Assembly: GCA_010027105.1 (NCBI GenBank) | Contig: RGVT01000022.1 | Location: forward strand, 1 to 16,211 | DNA from: Planctomycetia bacterium | GTDB lineage: Bacteria > Planctomycetota > Planctomycetia > Pirellulales > UBA1268 | Direction of reading: 5' to 3' | Length of the DNA stretch: 16,211 nt | In this document: piece after piece, positions 6,119-13,601 of the stretch | How positions within the stretch are numbered: position 1 is the stretch's first letter | How the letters are laid out: each line of letters opens with the position of its first letter | The notes under the pieces: model-generated | What the model was told of the DNA's origin: nothing | Database searches by the model: none | Seen by the model: the letters and a program-made list of their open reading frames with translations, nothing else | Made by a program: the position numbers and the translations under genes

Positions 6119-9100
6119 ATGCGCGTTACCGGGCTTTTTCGTCCTGCCTGTCTTGTGACCGTCCTGCGGACAATCCTCTTGGAGGTGGGCCTCGCGAGTG
6201 CGGCCGACACCGGACCATGGCGGCAGGACGCCGAGCGGATAACGCTTGCGAGGGATGCACACGACGCCGCGGCCGCGACAGCGTTCAGCGTCCCTGTGGG
6301 GTTTCAGGTCGAGCGGCTGTTCGTCGTGCCCAAGGACGAACTCGGCTCGTGGGTCTGCCTCGCGGTCGATTCGCAGGGCCGGCTCATCGCGAGCGACCAG
6401 GGCAACAAGGGCCTCGTGCGGATCACGCCCGCTCCGGCCGACGGCTCGAAGCCCACGGTCGTGGAGCGGATTCCCGCGAAGATCACCGCCGCCCAGGGGC
6501 TGCTCTGGGCGTTCGACGCGCTCTACGTCGTGTGCAACGGCGGCCCGGGCAGCGGGCTCTACCGCGTCACCGATCCCGACGGCGACGACGTGCTCGACAG
6601 GGTCGAGAAACTGCGCGACCTCCCGGGCAACGGCGAGCACGGGCCGCATGCCGTGCATCTCTCGCCCGACGGCACGCGCCTGTTCGTCATCTGCGGCAAC
6701 CACACGAAGCTGCCGTTCGCCGTGAAGGACGTGTCGCCCCCGGCGAGGATGGGGGGCGTCCGCACGCAGCAGCGGCGCGTCGAGTTGCCCGCCGACGGCA
6801 CGAGCCGGCTGCCGGCCAACTGGGACGAGGACCAGATCGTCCCGCGGCAGTGGGACGCGGGGGGCCACGCCGTCGGCATCCTCGCCCCCGGCGGCTACAT
6901 CGCGAGCACCGACCGCGACGGGAAGTCGTGGGAGGTGTGGAGCGCGGGCTACCGCAATCCCTACGACATGGCCTTCAACGCCGACGGCGAACTGTTCGCC
7001 TACGACGCCGACATGGAATGGGACGTCGGCCTGCCGTGGTATCGCCCCACGCGGGTCAACCACGCGACGAGCGGCAGCGAACTCGGCTGGCGGTCGGGCT
7101 CGGGCAAGTGGCCCGCGTGCCTGCCCGACAGCCTGCCGGCCTGCGTGGACGTAGGCCCGGGCTCGCCCGTCGGCGTGACCTTCGGCTACGGCGCGACGTT
7201 CCCGGCGAAATACCAGAAGGCCCTCTACATCTGCGACTGGACGTTCGGCACGATGTACGCGATCCACCTCGAGCCTGAGGGGTCGACCTACAGGGCCGTC
7301 AAGGAGGAGTTCGTCTCGCGCACGCCGCTGCCGCTCACCGACGCGGTCGTGGGCGCCGACGGCGCGATCTACTTCGCGGTCGGCGGCCGCGACGGCCAGA
7401 GCGAACTCTATCGCGTCGCGTATGCCGGAGCCGAACCGACGGCGCCGGTCGACTGCCGCGACCCGCGGAACGCCGCCGAACGCGCCCTGCGGCGCGACCT
7501 CGAGGCCCTGCACCGCCGCGCCGACGACCCCGCGGCCGCGGTGGCCAAGGCCCTGCCCCACCTCGCGAGCCCCGACCGCTTCATCCGCTACGCAGCCCGC
7601 GTCGCCCTCGAACACCAGCCGCTCGACTCTTGGCAGGACGAGGCGCTCGGAACGACCGAGCCGCGGGCCCGGATCGCCGCGGCGATCGCCGTGGCCCGTC
7701 AGGCCGAGCCTGCCGCGCAGGCCGCCGTGCTCGCGGCCCTCGACGCGATCGATCCGGCGGCCCTCGACGCGGCCGGGAAAATCGACCTCGCGCGGGCCTA
7801 CGAACTCGCGATCGTCCGCCTCGGCGATCCGTCGGCGGAGGCCAAGGCCCGGATCGCCGCGCGGCTCGCCCCGCTCTTTCCCTCGGGGACCTTCGACCTC
7901 GATCGGGAGCTTGCGAACCTCCTCGTGGCCATCCGCGCTCCCGGAATCGTGACGAAGCTCTGCGGCCTGCTGGCCGCGTCGTCGGCCTCGGGCAGGGCCA
8001 CCAACCTCGCCGCCGACGAGGACGAACTGCGGCAATTGATCGCCCGCAACGCCGGCTACGGCGGCGCCGTGCGGGCCGCGCTCGAGAAGCGGCCGGACCT
8101 GCTGCAGGTCCACTACGCCTACGCGCTGCGTACGGTCCGCGAGAAGCAGGCCTGGACGCCGGCCGATCGCAAGGCCTACCACGCCTGGTTCCGCCGCAGC
8201 CGCGACTGGGCCGGCGGCAACAGTTTCCGGAAGTATCTGGCCAACATCGAGGCCGAGAGCCTCACGGGCCATTCCGAAAACGACAAACTGGCCCTCGAGG
8301 CGCAGGGCATCCTCGAGCGCTGGGTCCCGCCGCCGTTGCCCAAGCCCGAGGGGCCGGGCCGCGCGTGGACGCTCGAGGACGTGCTCGCCGCGGCCGATGC
8401 CAAGCTCGCCCGCGGCAGGAATTTCGAGCACGGCAAACGCACGTTCGCCGCGGCCCGCTGCGTGGTCTGCCACCGCTACGGCGACGATGGGGGCGCGACC
8501 GGCCCGGACCTCACGCAGGCGGCCGGCAGGTTCCAACTCAAGGACCTCGTCGAGGCGATCGTGCACCCGAGCAGGGTCGTCTCCGACCAGTACAAGGCGA
8601 GCATCGTGCAGACGGCCGACGGCAAGGTCGTGACGGGCCGGATCGTCTCCGAGTCGGACGCGGCGATCACCGTCGTGACCGACCCCGAGGACGCGACGAA
8701 GTTCGCGGAGATTCCGCGGGCGAACGTGGAGGAGATCACGCCCTCGAGCGAGTCGCTCATGCCGCGGGGCCTGCTCGACCAGTTGAACGAATCCGAGGTT
8801 CTCGACCTCCTGGCCTACGTCCTCTCGCGCGGCAACAAGAACGACGGGCGGTTCCGGCCGGTCGCGCCGCAGACGCCGCGGCCCGCCGTGGCGAAGGCGC
8901 CCGCCGGCCCCGTGGCCCCGGTGCCGCCGCCCATCGCGCACTGGACGCTCGACGAGCCCGGCGGCGGCCGGGCCAACGACTCGGCCGGCGGGCATCACGG
9001 CACGGTCCACGGCGCCGCGCCGCACGCCGAGGGGCGGATCGGCCGGGCCCGGCTGTTCGTGCGGGAGAGCGGCGACCACGTCGCGGTGCCCTACCACGCC

Positions 9101-9574
9101 GACTTCGACATCCCGTCGTTCACGGTGTCGGCGTGGATCTGGCTCACGGAGCCCCCGACCTACTCGGGGATCGTCGGCACGCGGCACGGCGGCGACTTCA
9201 CGTTCGACATGAAGGTGAACGCCGACAGGGTTCACGGCGACGTGGGCACGGGCGAGAAGTGGATCGAGACCGGCGTCAACTTCTATGCCGCCGACAAGGG
9301 GACGGACGGCCAGGGGGGCGACCTCGACGTGGCCCGCTGGTACCTCGTGACCTACGTCGTGGACGACGCGGCCAAGCAGTTCCGGCTCTATCTGGACGGC
9401 GACCTCAAGAAGACGATGCCCTGCGCCGGCACGCCGCGGCTCATGAAGCCGGGGCAGTGGCTGCGGATCGGCTGCTCGTCCGGCGGCGAATTCATGCACG
9501 GCGTCATCGATGACGTGAAGATCTGGAACCGCCCGCTCACCGACGCCGAGGTGCGGGGGCTCGCGCGGCCATGA
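6119..9574 (+). CDS. Secreted PVC-type CxxCH haem-binding dehydrogenase-like protein with C-terminal LamG-like domain
   Basis: An 1,151-residue protein with a signal peptide at 1-29 (cleavage near LASAAD). Residues about 55-435 resemble the membrane-bound dehydrogenase domain of PVC bacteria, a sorbosone-dehydrogenase-like propeller: GFQVERLF, DSQGRLIASDQGNKGLVRI (84-102), GPHAVHLSPDG (175-185), SAGYRNPYDMAFNADGELFAYDADMEWD (275-302) and TSGSELGWRSG (317-327). Residues 450-740 are Ala-rich helices of HEAT-like character. The family haem domain at about 765-905 has CVVCH (781-785), GATGPDL (792-798), IVHPSRVVSDQY (814-825) and SLMPRGL (879-885), whose Met881 is the likely distal ligand. After a Pro/Ala linker (912-938), 939-1151 is a LamG/concanavalin-like domain: IAHWTLDEPGG, VSAWIWL, FRLYLDGDLKK and GVIDDVKIWNRPLTDAEV. 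The start ATG follows GGAG by 7 bases. It probably oxidises a sugar-like substrate and passes electrons to cytochromes; the substrate is unknown. Confidence 0.93.
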   Translation: MRVTGLFRPACLVTVLRTILLEVGLASAADTGPWRQDAERITLARDAHDAAAATAFSVPVGFQVERLFVVPKDELGSWVCLAVDSQGRLIASDQGNKGLVRITPAPADGSKPTVVERIPAKITAAQGLLWAFDALYVVCNGGPGSGLYRVTDPDGDDVLDRVEKLRDLPGNGEHGPHAVHLSPDGTRLFVICGNHTKLPFAVKDVSPPARMGGVRTQQRRVELPADGTSRLPANWDEDQIVPRQWDAGGHAVGILAPGGYIASTDRDGKSWEVWSAGYRNPYDMAFNADGELFAYDADMEWDVGLPWYRPTRVNHATSGSELGWRSGSGKWPACLPDSLPACVDVGPGSPVGVTFGYGATFPAKYQKALYICDWTFGTMYAIHLEPEGSTYRAVKEEFVSRTPLPLTDAVVGADGAIYFAVGGRDGQSELYRVAYAGAEPTAPVDCRDPRNAAERALRRDLEALHRRADDPAAAVAKALPHLASPDRFIRYAARVALEHQPLDSWQDEALGTTEPRARIAAAIAVARQAEPAAQAAVLAALDAIDPAALDAAGKIDLARAYELAIVRLGDPSAEAKARIAARLAPLFPSGTFDLDRELANLLVAIRAPGIVTKLCGLLAASSASGRATNLAADEDELRQLIARNAGYGGAVRAALEKRPDLLQVHYAYALRTVREKQAWTPADRKAYHAWFRRSRDWAGGNSFRKYLANIEAESLTGHSENDKLALEAQGILERWVPPPLPKPEGPGRAWTLEDVLAAADAKLARGRNFEHGKRTFAAARCVVCHRYGDDGGATGPDLTQAAGRFQLKDLVEAIVHPSRVVSDQYKASIVQTADGKVVTGRIVSESDAAITVVTDPEDATKFAEIPRANVEEITPSSESLMPRGLLDQLNESEVLDLLAYVLSRGNKNDGRFRPVAPQTPRPAVAKAPAGPVAPVPPPIAHWTLDEPGGGRANDSAGGHHGTVHGAAPHAEGRIGRARLFVRESGDHVAVPYHADFDIPSFTVSAWIWLTEPPTYSGIVGTRHGGDFTFDMKVNADRVHGDVGTGEKWIETGVNFYAADKGTDGQGGDLDVARWYLVTYVVDDAAKQFRLYLDGDLKKTMPCAGTPRLMKPGQWLRIGCSSGGEFMHGVIDDVKIWNRPLTDAEVRGLARP

Positions 9575-9643
9575 GCCGACGAGCGGCCCTGTCCGGCGAT
9601 CGAGACGATCTTCACCTGACTCACTCACCTTGCCTTCGCGGGA

Positions 9644-9665
9644 CGGGGGGCGAACGATTCCCCCG
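9644..9665. terminator. Possible hairpin after the haem-binding protein gene
   Basis: CGGGGG (9644-9649) and CCCCCG (9660-9665) form a 6-bp all-GC stem with a 10-base loop, 70 bp after the stop of the large haem-protein gene. No T-run follows, so it is weak as an intrinsic terminator. It could equally be part of the leader of the next gene. Confidence 0.25.
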
Positions 9666-9728
9666 ACGGGACGCGTCCTCATCGGGCGCCGGCAGCCGGA
9701 TGCCTCTTCCTGCGGAGGCTTTCCGACG

Positions 9729-10976
9729 ATGCCGACCCTCTTCACGGGCAATCCGCTCGCCGTGGCGCACGTCTCGGGCGACGCGGTGCGGGAACTGCTC
9801 GGCGAGCACCCCGCCCCCTGCCTCTCGCTCTACATGCCGACGCACCGCAAGGTGCCCGAGAACCTCGTCGACCGCCCGGCTTTCCGCCATCTCGTCGAGG
9901 CCCTCGAAACGGGGCTTTCGCACGCGCATCCCCGCCCGGAGATCGACCGCCTGCTCGAGCCCCTCCACACACTGGGCGAAAATGTCCGTTTCTGGCAGCA
10001 CGCCCGCGACGGCCTGGCGGTCCTCGCGGCCGACGGCACGGCACGGGTGTTTCAACTGCCCGTGCAGCCCAGGCCGCTGGCGCTCGTGACCGGGCGGTTT
10101 CACACGCTCCCGCTCCTGCGGCTGGTGGCCGGGGCCGATCGCTACAACGTGCTCGCGCTCTCGAGCCGCGCGGCGCACGTCTTCGAGGGCTGCCTCCGCG
10201 AAGGCGCCGCCGACACGCTCGATCCCGTGCCGCTGCACGGTCTCGGCGAACCGGCCGCGCTCGATCGCGGCGAGGCGGTCGATGCGGAGACCTGGCAGCC
10301 GCACCGCGTGCAACGCGGCATGGGGCCGACCGGGCTCGGGGGGGGAAGCATCGTGCACGGCGGCACGGGCTCGAAACGGGACGACGTCGACGCCGACACC
10401 GCGATCTTCCTGCGCTACGTCGACGAGGTCGTCCACGAACGGGTGTCGCGCCACTCCGGGCTGCCGCTCGTGCTCGTGGCCCTGCCGCGGCTGGCCGCCG
10501 CGTTTCGCGGTCTCTCGAGGAATCGATCACTGCTCGATGAGGGCGTGTCGCACGACGTGCATCTCGTGCCGGAGGAACGACTGCCGGCGCTCGTGGCGCC
10601 CGTGTTCGCGCGGGCCCGCGAGCGGCTCATGGCGCACGAGGTGCGGCTCTTCACGGCTGCCCACGATCGCGGACTGGCGGCGGACGACCTCTCCGACATC
10701 GCACGGGCGGCCGTGGCCGGCAAGGTGTCGCTCCTGCTTGTGGAAAAGGACCGGTTCGAGCCGGGCCGCTTCGATCGGGACAGCGGCGCGATCGAGCGCG
10801 ACGGCGTTCAGCCGGCCGACCTCTCACGCACCGGCGACGCGCCGGCGGTGCGCACGGAAGACCTGCTCGGGGCGATCGCCGAGAGCGTCGTCCTCCACGG
10901 CGGCGGCATCCTCGCCCTCGACCGCATCCGCATGCCCACCGAAAGCGGCGCCGCGGCGATCTATCGCTATCCATGA
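9729..10976 (+). CDS. baeRF-family (bacterial archaeo-eukaryotic release factor-like) protein
   Basis: A 415-residue soluble protein resembling the baeRF family 3 type, bacterial relatives of archaeal/eukaryotic eRF1. Signatures are an N-terminal CLSLYMPTHR (31-40), a middle domain opening RYNVLALSSRAAHVFEG (138-154), and a C-terminal domain with GLPLVLVALPRLAAAFR (244-260), GKVSLLLVEKD (331-341) and HGGGILAL (390-397), the last being a typical eRF1-like end. Residues 195-220 are a Gly-rich loop. Such proteins are proposed to act on ribosomes or RNA, but no member is well characterised, so the precise role is unknown. The start at 9729 was chosen because it begins the recognisable protein and GGAGG lies 10 bases upstream; the 33 codons upstream in the same frame look non-coding. 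Its TGA overlaps the ATG at 10973 of the next gene (ATGA), suggesting translational coupling with the lyase gene. Confidence 0.8.
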   Translation: MPTLFTGNPLAVAHVSGDAVRELLGEHPAPCLSLYMPTHRKVPENLVDRPAFRHLVEALETGLSHAHPRPEIDRLLEPLHTLGENVRFWQHARDGLAVLAADGTARVFQLPVQPRPLALVTGRFHTLPLLRLVAGADRYNVLALSSRAAHVFEGCLREGAADTLDPVPLHGLGEPAALDRGEAVDAETWQPHRVQRGMGPTGLGGGSIVHGGTGSKRDDVDADTAIFLRYVDEVVHERVSRHSGLPLVLVALPRLAAAFRGLSRNRSLLDEGVSHDVHLVPEERLPALVAPVFARARERLMAHEVRLFTAAHDRGLAADDLSDIARAAVAGKVSLLLVEKDRFEPGRFDRDSGAIERDGVQPADLSRTGDAPAVRTEDLLGAIAESVVLHGGGILALDRIRMPTESGAAAIYRYP

Positions 10977-12169
10977 CGGTCGCCTGGCAGTGGTATCCTG
11001 CGGCCATCATGAGGCCGCCCGCCGTCGCCGCCGCGTTCCGATCCTGCCCCGACCGCCACGGGACGGGGTCGGAAAAGTGGGACCGCTGGGCCGGTCGCGA
11101 CGTGCTGCCGATGTGGGTGGCCGACATGGATTTTTCCGCGCCCGAGGTCGTGCTCGACGCGGTCCGCGCGCGGGTCGCGCATGGCGTTTTCGGCTACACG
11201 CACGAGCCGCCGGGGTTCCGGCCCGCCCTTGCCGGGCATCTCGCCCGCCGGCACGGCTGGCAGGTCGACCCCGATTCGATCGTCGGCGTGCCGGGGGTCG
11301 TGACCGCGCTTTCGATCACCGCCCGGCTGTGCTCCGAACCGGACGACGGGATCGTCTCGTGCACGCCGATCTACCCGCCGTTTCTCACGCTGCCGGGGCT
11401 CGCCGGCAGGCGGTCGATCCGCGTGCCTCTCGTGCAGGACAAGGCCGCGTGGGCGATCGACTGGGAAGCCGTCGAGCGGGCCGCCGCCGACCCGCGATCG
11501 ACGCTGTTCTGGCTCTGCCATCCCCACAACCCGACCGGCACGGTCTTCGGTCGCGCCGATCTTCTGCGCCTCGCCGACCTCGCCGAGCGATACGGCCTCG
11601 CGGTCGTGAGCGACGAGATCTGGGCCGACCTCGTCCTCGACGAAGAAGCCGTCCACGTGCCGTTCGCGAGCCTCGACCATCCGGCTGCGCGCCGGGCGAT
11701 CACGCTCACGGCGCCTTCGAAGACCTGGAACCTCGCCGGCCTGGGCTGTGCGGCCGCGATCGTCCCCGACGCCGCGCTTCGTCGGCGCTGGCGGGCGGGT
11801 GGCGGCGGCCTCGTGCCGCTGGTGAATCCGCTCGGATACGCGGCCGCCGAGGCGGCCTGGCGGCACGGCGAGGAGTGGCGGCTGGATCTTCTGGCCCTGC
11901 TCCGCCGTCACCGGGCGCTCGTGCTCGAGCGCGTCGCCGCGATCGCGGGGCTGTCCTGCCTTCCCTGGCAGGCCACCTACCTCGCCTGGATCGACTGCCG
12001 CGCGACGGGCGTCGTGGACCCGCAGGCGGCCTGCGAAGCCGCCGGGCTGGGCCCCTCGGACGGCCGCGACTTCGGCCTGCCGGGATTCATCCGGCTGAAC
12101 ACGGCCTGCCCCACGCCGCAGCTGCTCGGGGCCCTCGACCGGTTGGCGGCGGCATTCACACACCCGTGA
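10973..12169 (+). CDS. MalY/PatB-type PLP-dependent aminotransferase-fold C-S lyase
   Basis: A 398-residue fold-type I PLP enzyme of the MalY/PatB cystathionine beta-lyase group, which cleaves cystathionine or cysteine conjugates to pyruvate, ammonia and a thiol. Markers are HGTGSEKWD (29-37), LPMWVADMDF (45-54), HGVFGYT (70-76), CHPHNPTGTVF (182-192; Asn186 contacts PLP), VVSDEIWADLV (211-221; Asp214) and TAPSKTWNLAGL (246-257), with Lys250 as Schiff-base lysine, plus GFIRLNTACP (371-380), whose Arg374 binds the substrate carboxylate. E. coli MalY aligns along the whole length. The ATG at 10973 overlaps the previous stop by ATGA. An alternative ATG at 11009 would give an N-terminus closer to MalY and has TATCCT nine bases ahead. 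An aminotransferase activity cannot be excluded. No other sulfur-metabolism gene is nearby to narrow the substrate. Confidence 0.9.
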   Translation: MTVAWQWYPAAIMRPPAVAAAFRSCPDRHGTGSEKWDRWAGRDVLPMWVADMDFSAPEVVLDAVRARVAHGVFGYTHEPPGFRPALAGHLARRHGWQVDPDSIVGVPGVVTALSITARLCSEPDDGIVSCTPIYPPFLTLPGLAGRRSIRVPLVQDKAAWAIDWEAVERAAADPRSTLFWLCHPHNPTGTVFGRADLLRLADLAERYGLAVVSDEIWADLVLDEEAVHVPFASLDHPAARRAITLTAPSKTWNLAGLGCAAAIVPDAALRRRWRAGGGGLVPLVNPLGYAAAEAAWRHGEEWRLDLLALLRRHRALVLERVAAIAGLSCLPWQATYLAWIDCRATGVVDPQAACEAAGLGPSDGRDFGLPGFIRLNTACPTPQLLGALDRLAAAFTHP

Positions 12170-12250
12170 CCTGGGTGGGCGACGGCGACGCTGCCGTCTG
12201 GGCAGGCTGCTCCACGGCCGTCGGCTCTGCGTCGATCGGCCGCCTTGCTG

Positions 12251-12290
12251 GACCCCGGCGGCGATCCGCGCCGATCTCACTGCCGGGGTC
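12251..12290 (+). terminator. Large inverted repeat after the C-S lyase gene
   Basis: GACCCCGGC (12251-12259) and GCCGGGGTC (12282-12290) are perfect 9-bp inverted copies. The 22-base loop contains a second stem (GGCG 12260-12263 / CGCC 12269-12272). A pyrimidine-rich GGTTCTTCCTC follows. It lies 81 bp after the lyase stop and 26 bp before the next start. It may be an imperfect intrinsic terminator or a structured leader for the downstream gene; the T-run is poor. Confidence 0.4.
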
Positions 12291-12316
12291 GGTTCTTCCT
12301 CGAGGGAGTCGGCGGC

Positions 12317-12619
12317 ATGGCGGGCAGAAGAAAAAGTTCGCGGGGCGCGAGCTACTCGCAGCGCATCGCGCAGGTGGCGACGCTGGGGATGCCGGCGCCG
12401 GTACAAAAAATCGCGACCTCGCGGCTTGGGTCGAGGCTCCTGTTGCTCATGATCCCGATCCTGATCGCCACCGGCATCATCACGGTCTCGTTCTCGGGCG
12501 GCATGCCGACGGTGACGTTCAACCGGGATCGGGCCCAGGCCGTGGGCCGTGAGCTCGAGGCCGAAGCCCTGCGGGCCGCCGAGCGGATCCGGCAGCCGAA
12601 CGCCCCGACGTATCGGTAG
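12317..12619 (+). CDS. Small single-pass membrane protein, function unknown
   Basis: A 100-residue protein: basic, Ser-rich N-terminus (AGRRKSSRGASYSQR), an amphipathic stretch at 14-38, one transmembrane helix at 41-59 (LLLLMIPILIATGIITVSF), then a short segment GGMPTVTFNRDRAQ and a charged helix at 70-92 (AVGRELEAEALRAAERIR). The start at 12317 follows GAGGGAG by 9 bases; an earlier in-frame ATG at 12245 would add an un-protein-like stretch through the inverted repeat. I do not recognise a named family, though the layout looks like a conserved hypothetical of planctomycetes (impression from memory, not a search). The helix and strong ribosome binding site favour a real gene. It lies between the C-S lyase and the FKBP gene, with its own upstream hairpin. 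Function unknown. Confidence 0.7.
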   Translation: MAGRRKSSRGASYSQRIAQVATLGMPAPVQKIATSRLGSRLLLLMIPILIATGIITVSFSGGMPTVTFNRDRAQAVGRELEAEALRAAERIRQPNAPTYR

Positions 12620-12627
12620 CCGCCTGC

Positions 12628-12633
12628 TATACT
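12628..12633 (+). promoter_or_regulatory. Candidate -10 element of the FKBP gene
   Basis: TATACT, preceded by TGC in an extended -10 arrangement, ends 31 bases before the FKBP ATG, in the 45-bp gap after the small membrane protein gene. No good -35 is visible, which extended -10 promoters can tolerate. Confidence 0.45.
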
Positions 12634-12664
12634 CCGCGGGCCCTCTTCCCCCGGAGCCAGCCCG

Positions 12665-13141
12665 ATGCGTTTCCCGCGTACGCTCTGTCCGTTCGTCGTT
12701 CTGTCCCTCCTAGGCCTCATGCACCAGGAGCCCCTCATGGCCGCCGACGTGCCCCACCCGCAGCTGCCGGCAGGCGCCGGTGCGATCGACGCCGATGCCC
12801 CGCTGGCGTTCGCCACGACGAATTCCGGGCTGACATACCGCATCCTGCGCAAGGGCGGCGGCGCGAATCCGAAAGCCACGAACACCGTGAAGGTGAACTA
12901 CCACGGCTGGCTCGACGACGGGAAGGTGTTCGACAGTTCCTACAGCCGTGGCGAGGCGATCGAGTTTCCGCTCGACGGCGTGATCCCCGGGTGGACCGAG
13001 GGGATGCAGCTCGTCGGCAAGGGGGGCATGATCGAGCTGGTCATCCCCAGCACGCTCGGCTACGGGGCCCGCGGGGCTCCCCCCGTGATCCCGCCCCACG
13101 CCACGCTCCACTTCCTGGTGGAACTGCTCGACGTCCGCTGA
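12665..13141 (+). CDS. Exported FKBP-type peptidyl-prolyl cis-trans isomerase
   Basis: A 158-residue protein with an N-terminal signal peptide (MRFPRTLCPFVVLSLLGLM, likely cleaved near LMAADV, 24-29) and a single FKBP domain at about 50-158. The active-site set of FKBP12 is present: Tyr79, Phe89-Asp90 in KVFDSS, Val106-Ile107 and Trp110 in GVIPGWTEGM, Tyr133 in LGYG, Ile142 in VIPPHATLHF, and Phe150. It should therefore be an active prolyl isomerase assisting folding of exported proteins. The short linker between signal and domain suggests a monomer without the FkpA-type dimerisation domain. GGAG stands about 9 bases before the ATG. The cleavage region contains no lipobox cysteine, so it is probably soluble in the periplasm. 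It stands alone, with a candidate promoter just upstream and a 520-bp gap downstream. Confidence 0.93.
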   Translation: MRFPRTLCPFVVLSLLGLMHQEPLMAADVPHPQLPAGAGAIDADAPLAFATTNSGLTYRILRKGGGANPKATNTVKVNYHGWLDDGKVFDSSYSRGEAIEFPLDGVIPGWTEGMQLVGKGGMIELVIPSTLGYGARGAPPVIPPHATLHFLVELLDVR

Positions 13142-13333
13142 CTGTCGGCACCGTGTCGACCGATCCGTCGGCGGCGGAGCGGGGCCGCAGGTCGACGTCC
13201 GGACCGCCAGCCGGCTGCACGACGGCCTCGCAATCTCCCGGCGCGGGTCGTGCCTGGATCCGCCACGTCCCGATCCATCGACCGGGCCCGAACCGTCGCT
13301 GCCCCCGGGCCTCGCCGTGCCGCGAACCGTGCC

Positions 13334-13370
13334 TGTTTCGACGTGTCATCGACAGTGTTTCGACATGCCA
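13334..13370 (+). repeat. Pair of 15-bp direct repeats with 22-bp periodicity
   Basis: TGTTTCGACGTGTCA (13334-13348) and TGTTTCGACATGCCA (13356-13370) agree at 13 of 15 positions. Their starts are 22 bp apart, about two DNA turns, so a protein would meet both on the same face. This suggests a binding site for a repressor or initiator. No third good copy was found in the gap. Confidence 0.55.
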
Positions 13371-13573
13371 CGCCAGATGCATCCGAGGCCACGATTTGAA
13401 GGTCAGGAATCGCCCACCCGCGGCTCGGCGGCCTCCTTGCAATGGCACATTTCTCCTCGTAGTGATTCTCTCAAACCTGAACACTCGTCCTTGTTTTGAA
13501 CAGTTCCTGTATCAATGAGGAGCCGGCGGCCGGGCGGCCGACAACGGGGGAAAAGGCTCGGGTTTCGAGGGGA

Positions 13574-13601
13574 TTTCAGGGGCCCTTCCGTCGGGTACAG
13601 T
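13574..13601 (+). promoter_or_regulatory. Candidate dnaN promoter
   Basis: TTTCAG (13574-13579) and TACAGT (13596-13601) are 16 bases apart, and the -10 ends 60 bases before the dnaN ATG. The -10 is identical to that before the large haem protein. The -35 is weak. Confidence 0.35.

Noticed and set aside
6071..9751. An uninterrupted 1,226-codon open frame antisense to the large haem-binding protein gene
   Set aside because: It is a composition shadow: very high GC at third positions of the sense gene removes stops on the other strand. The translation is Arg/Gly/Val/Asp-rich without any recognisable domain, while the sense frame is rich in family motifs.
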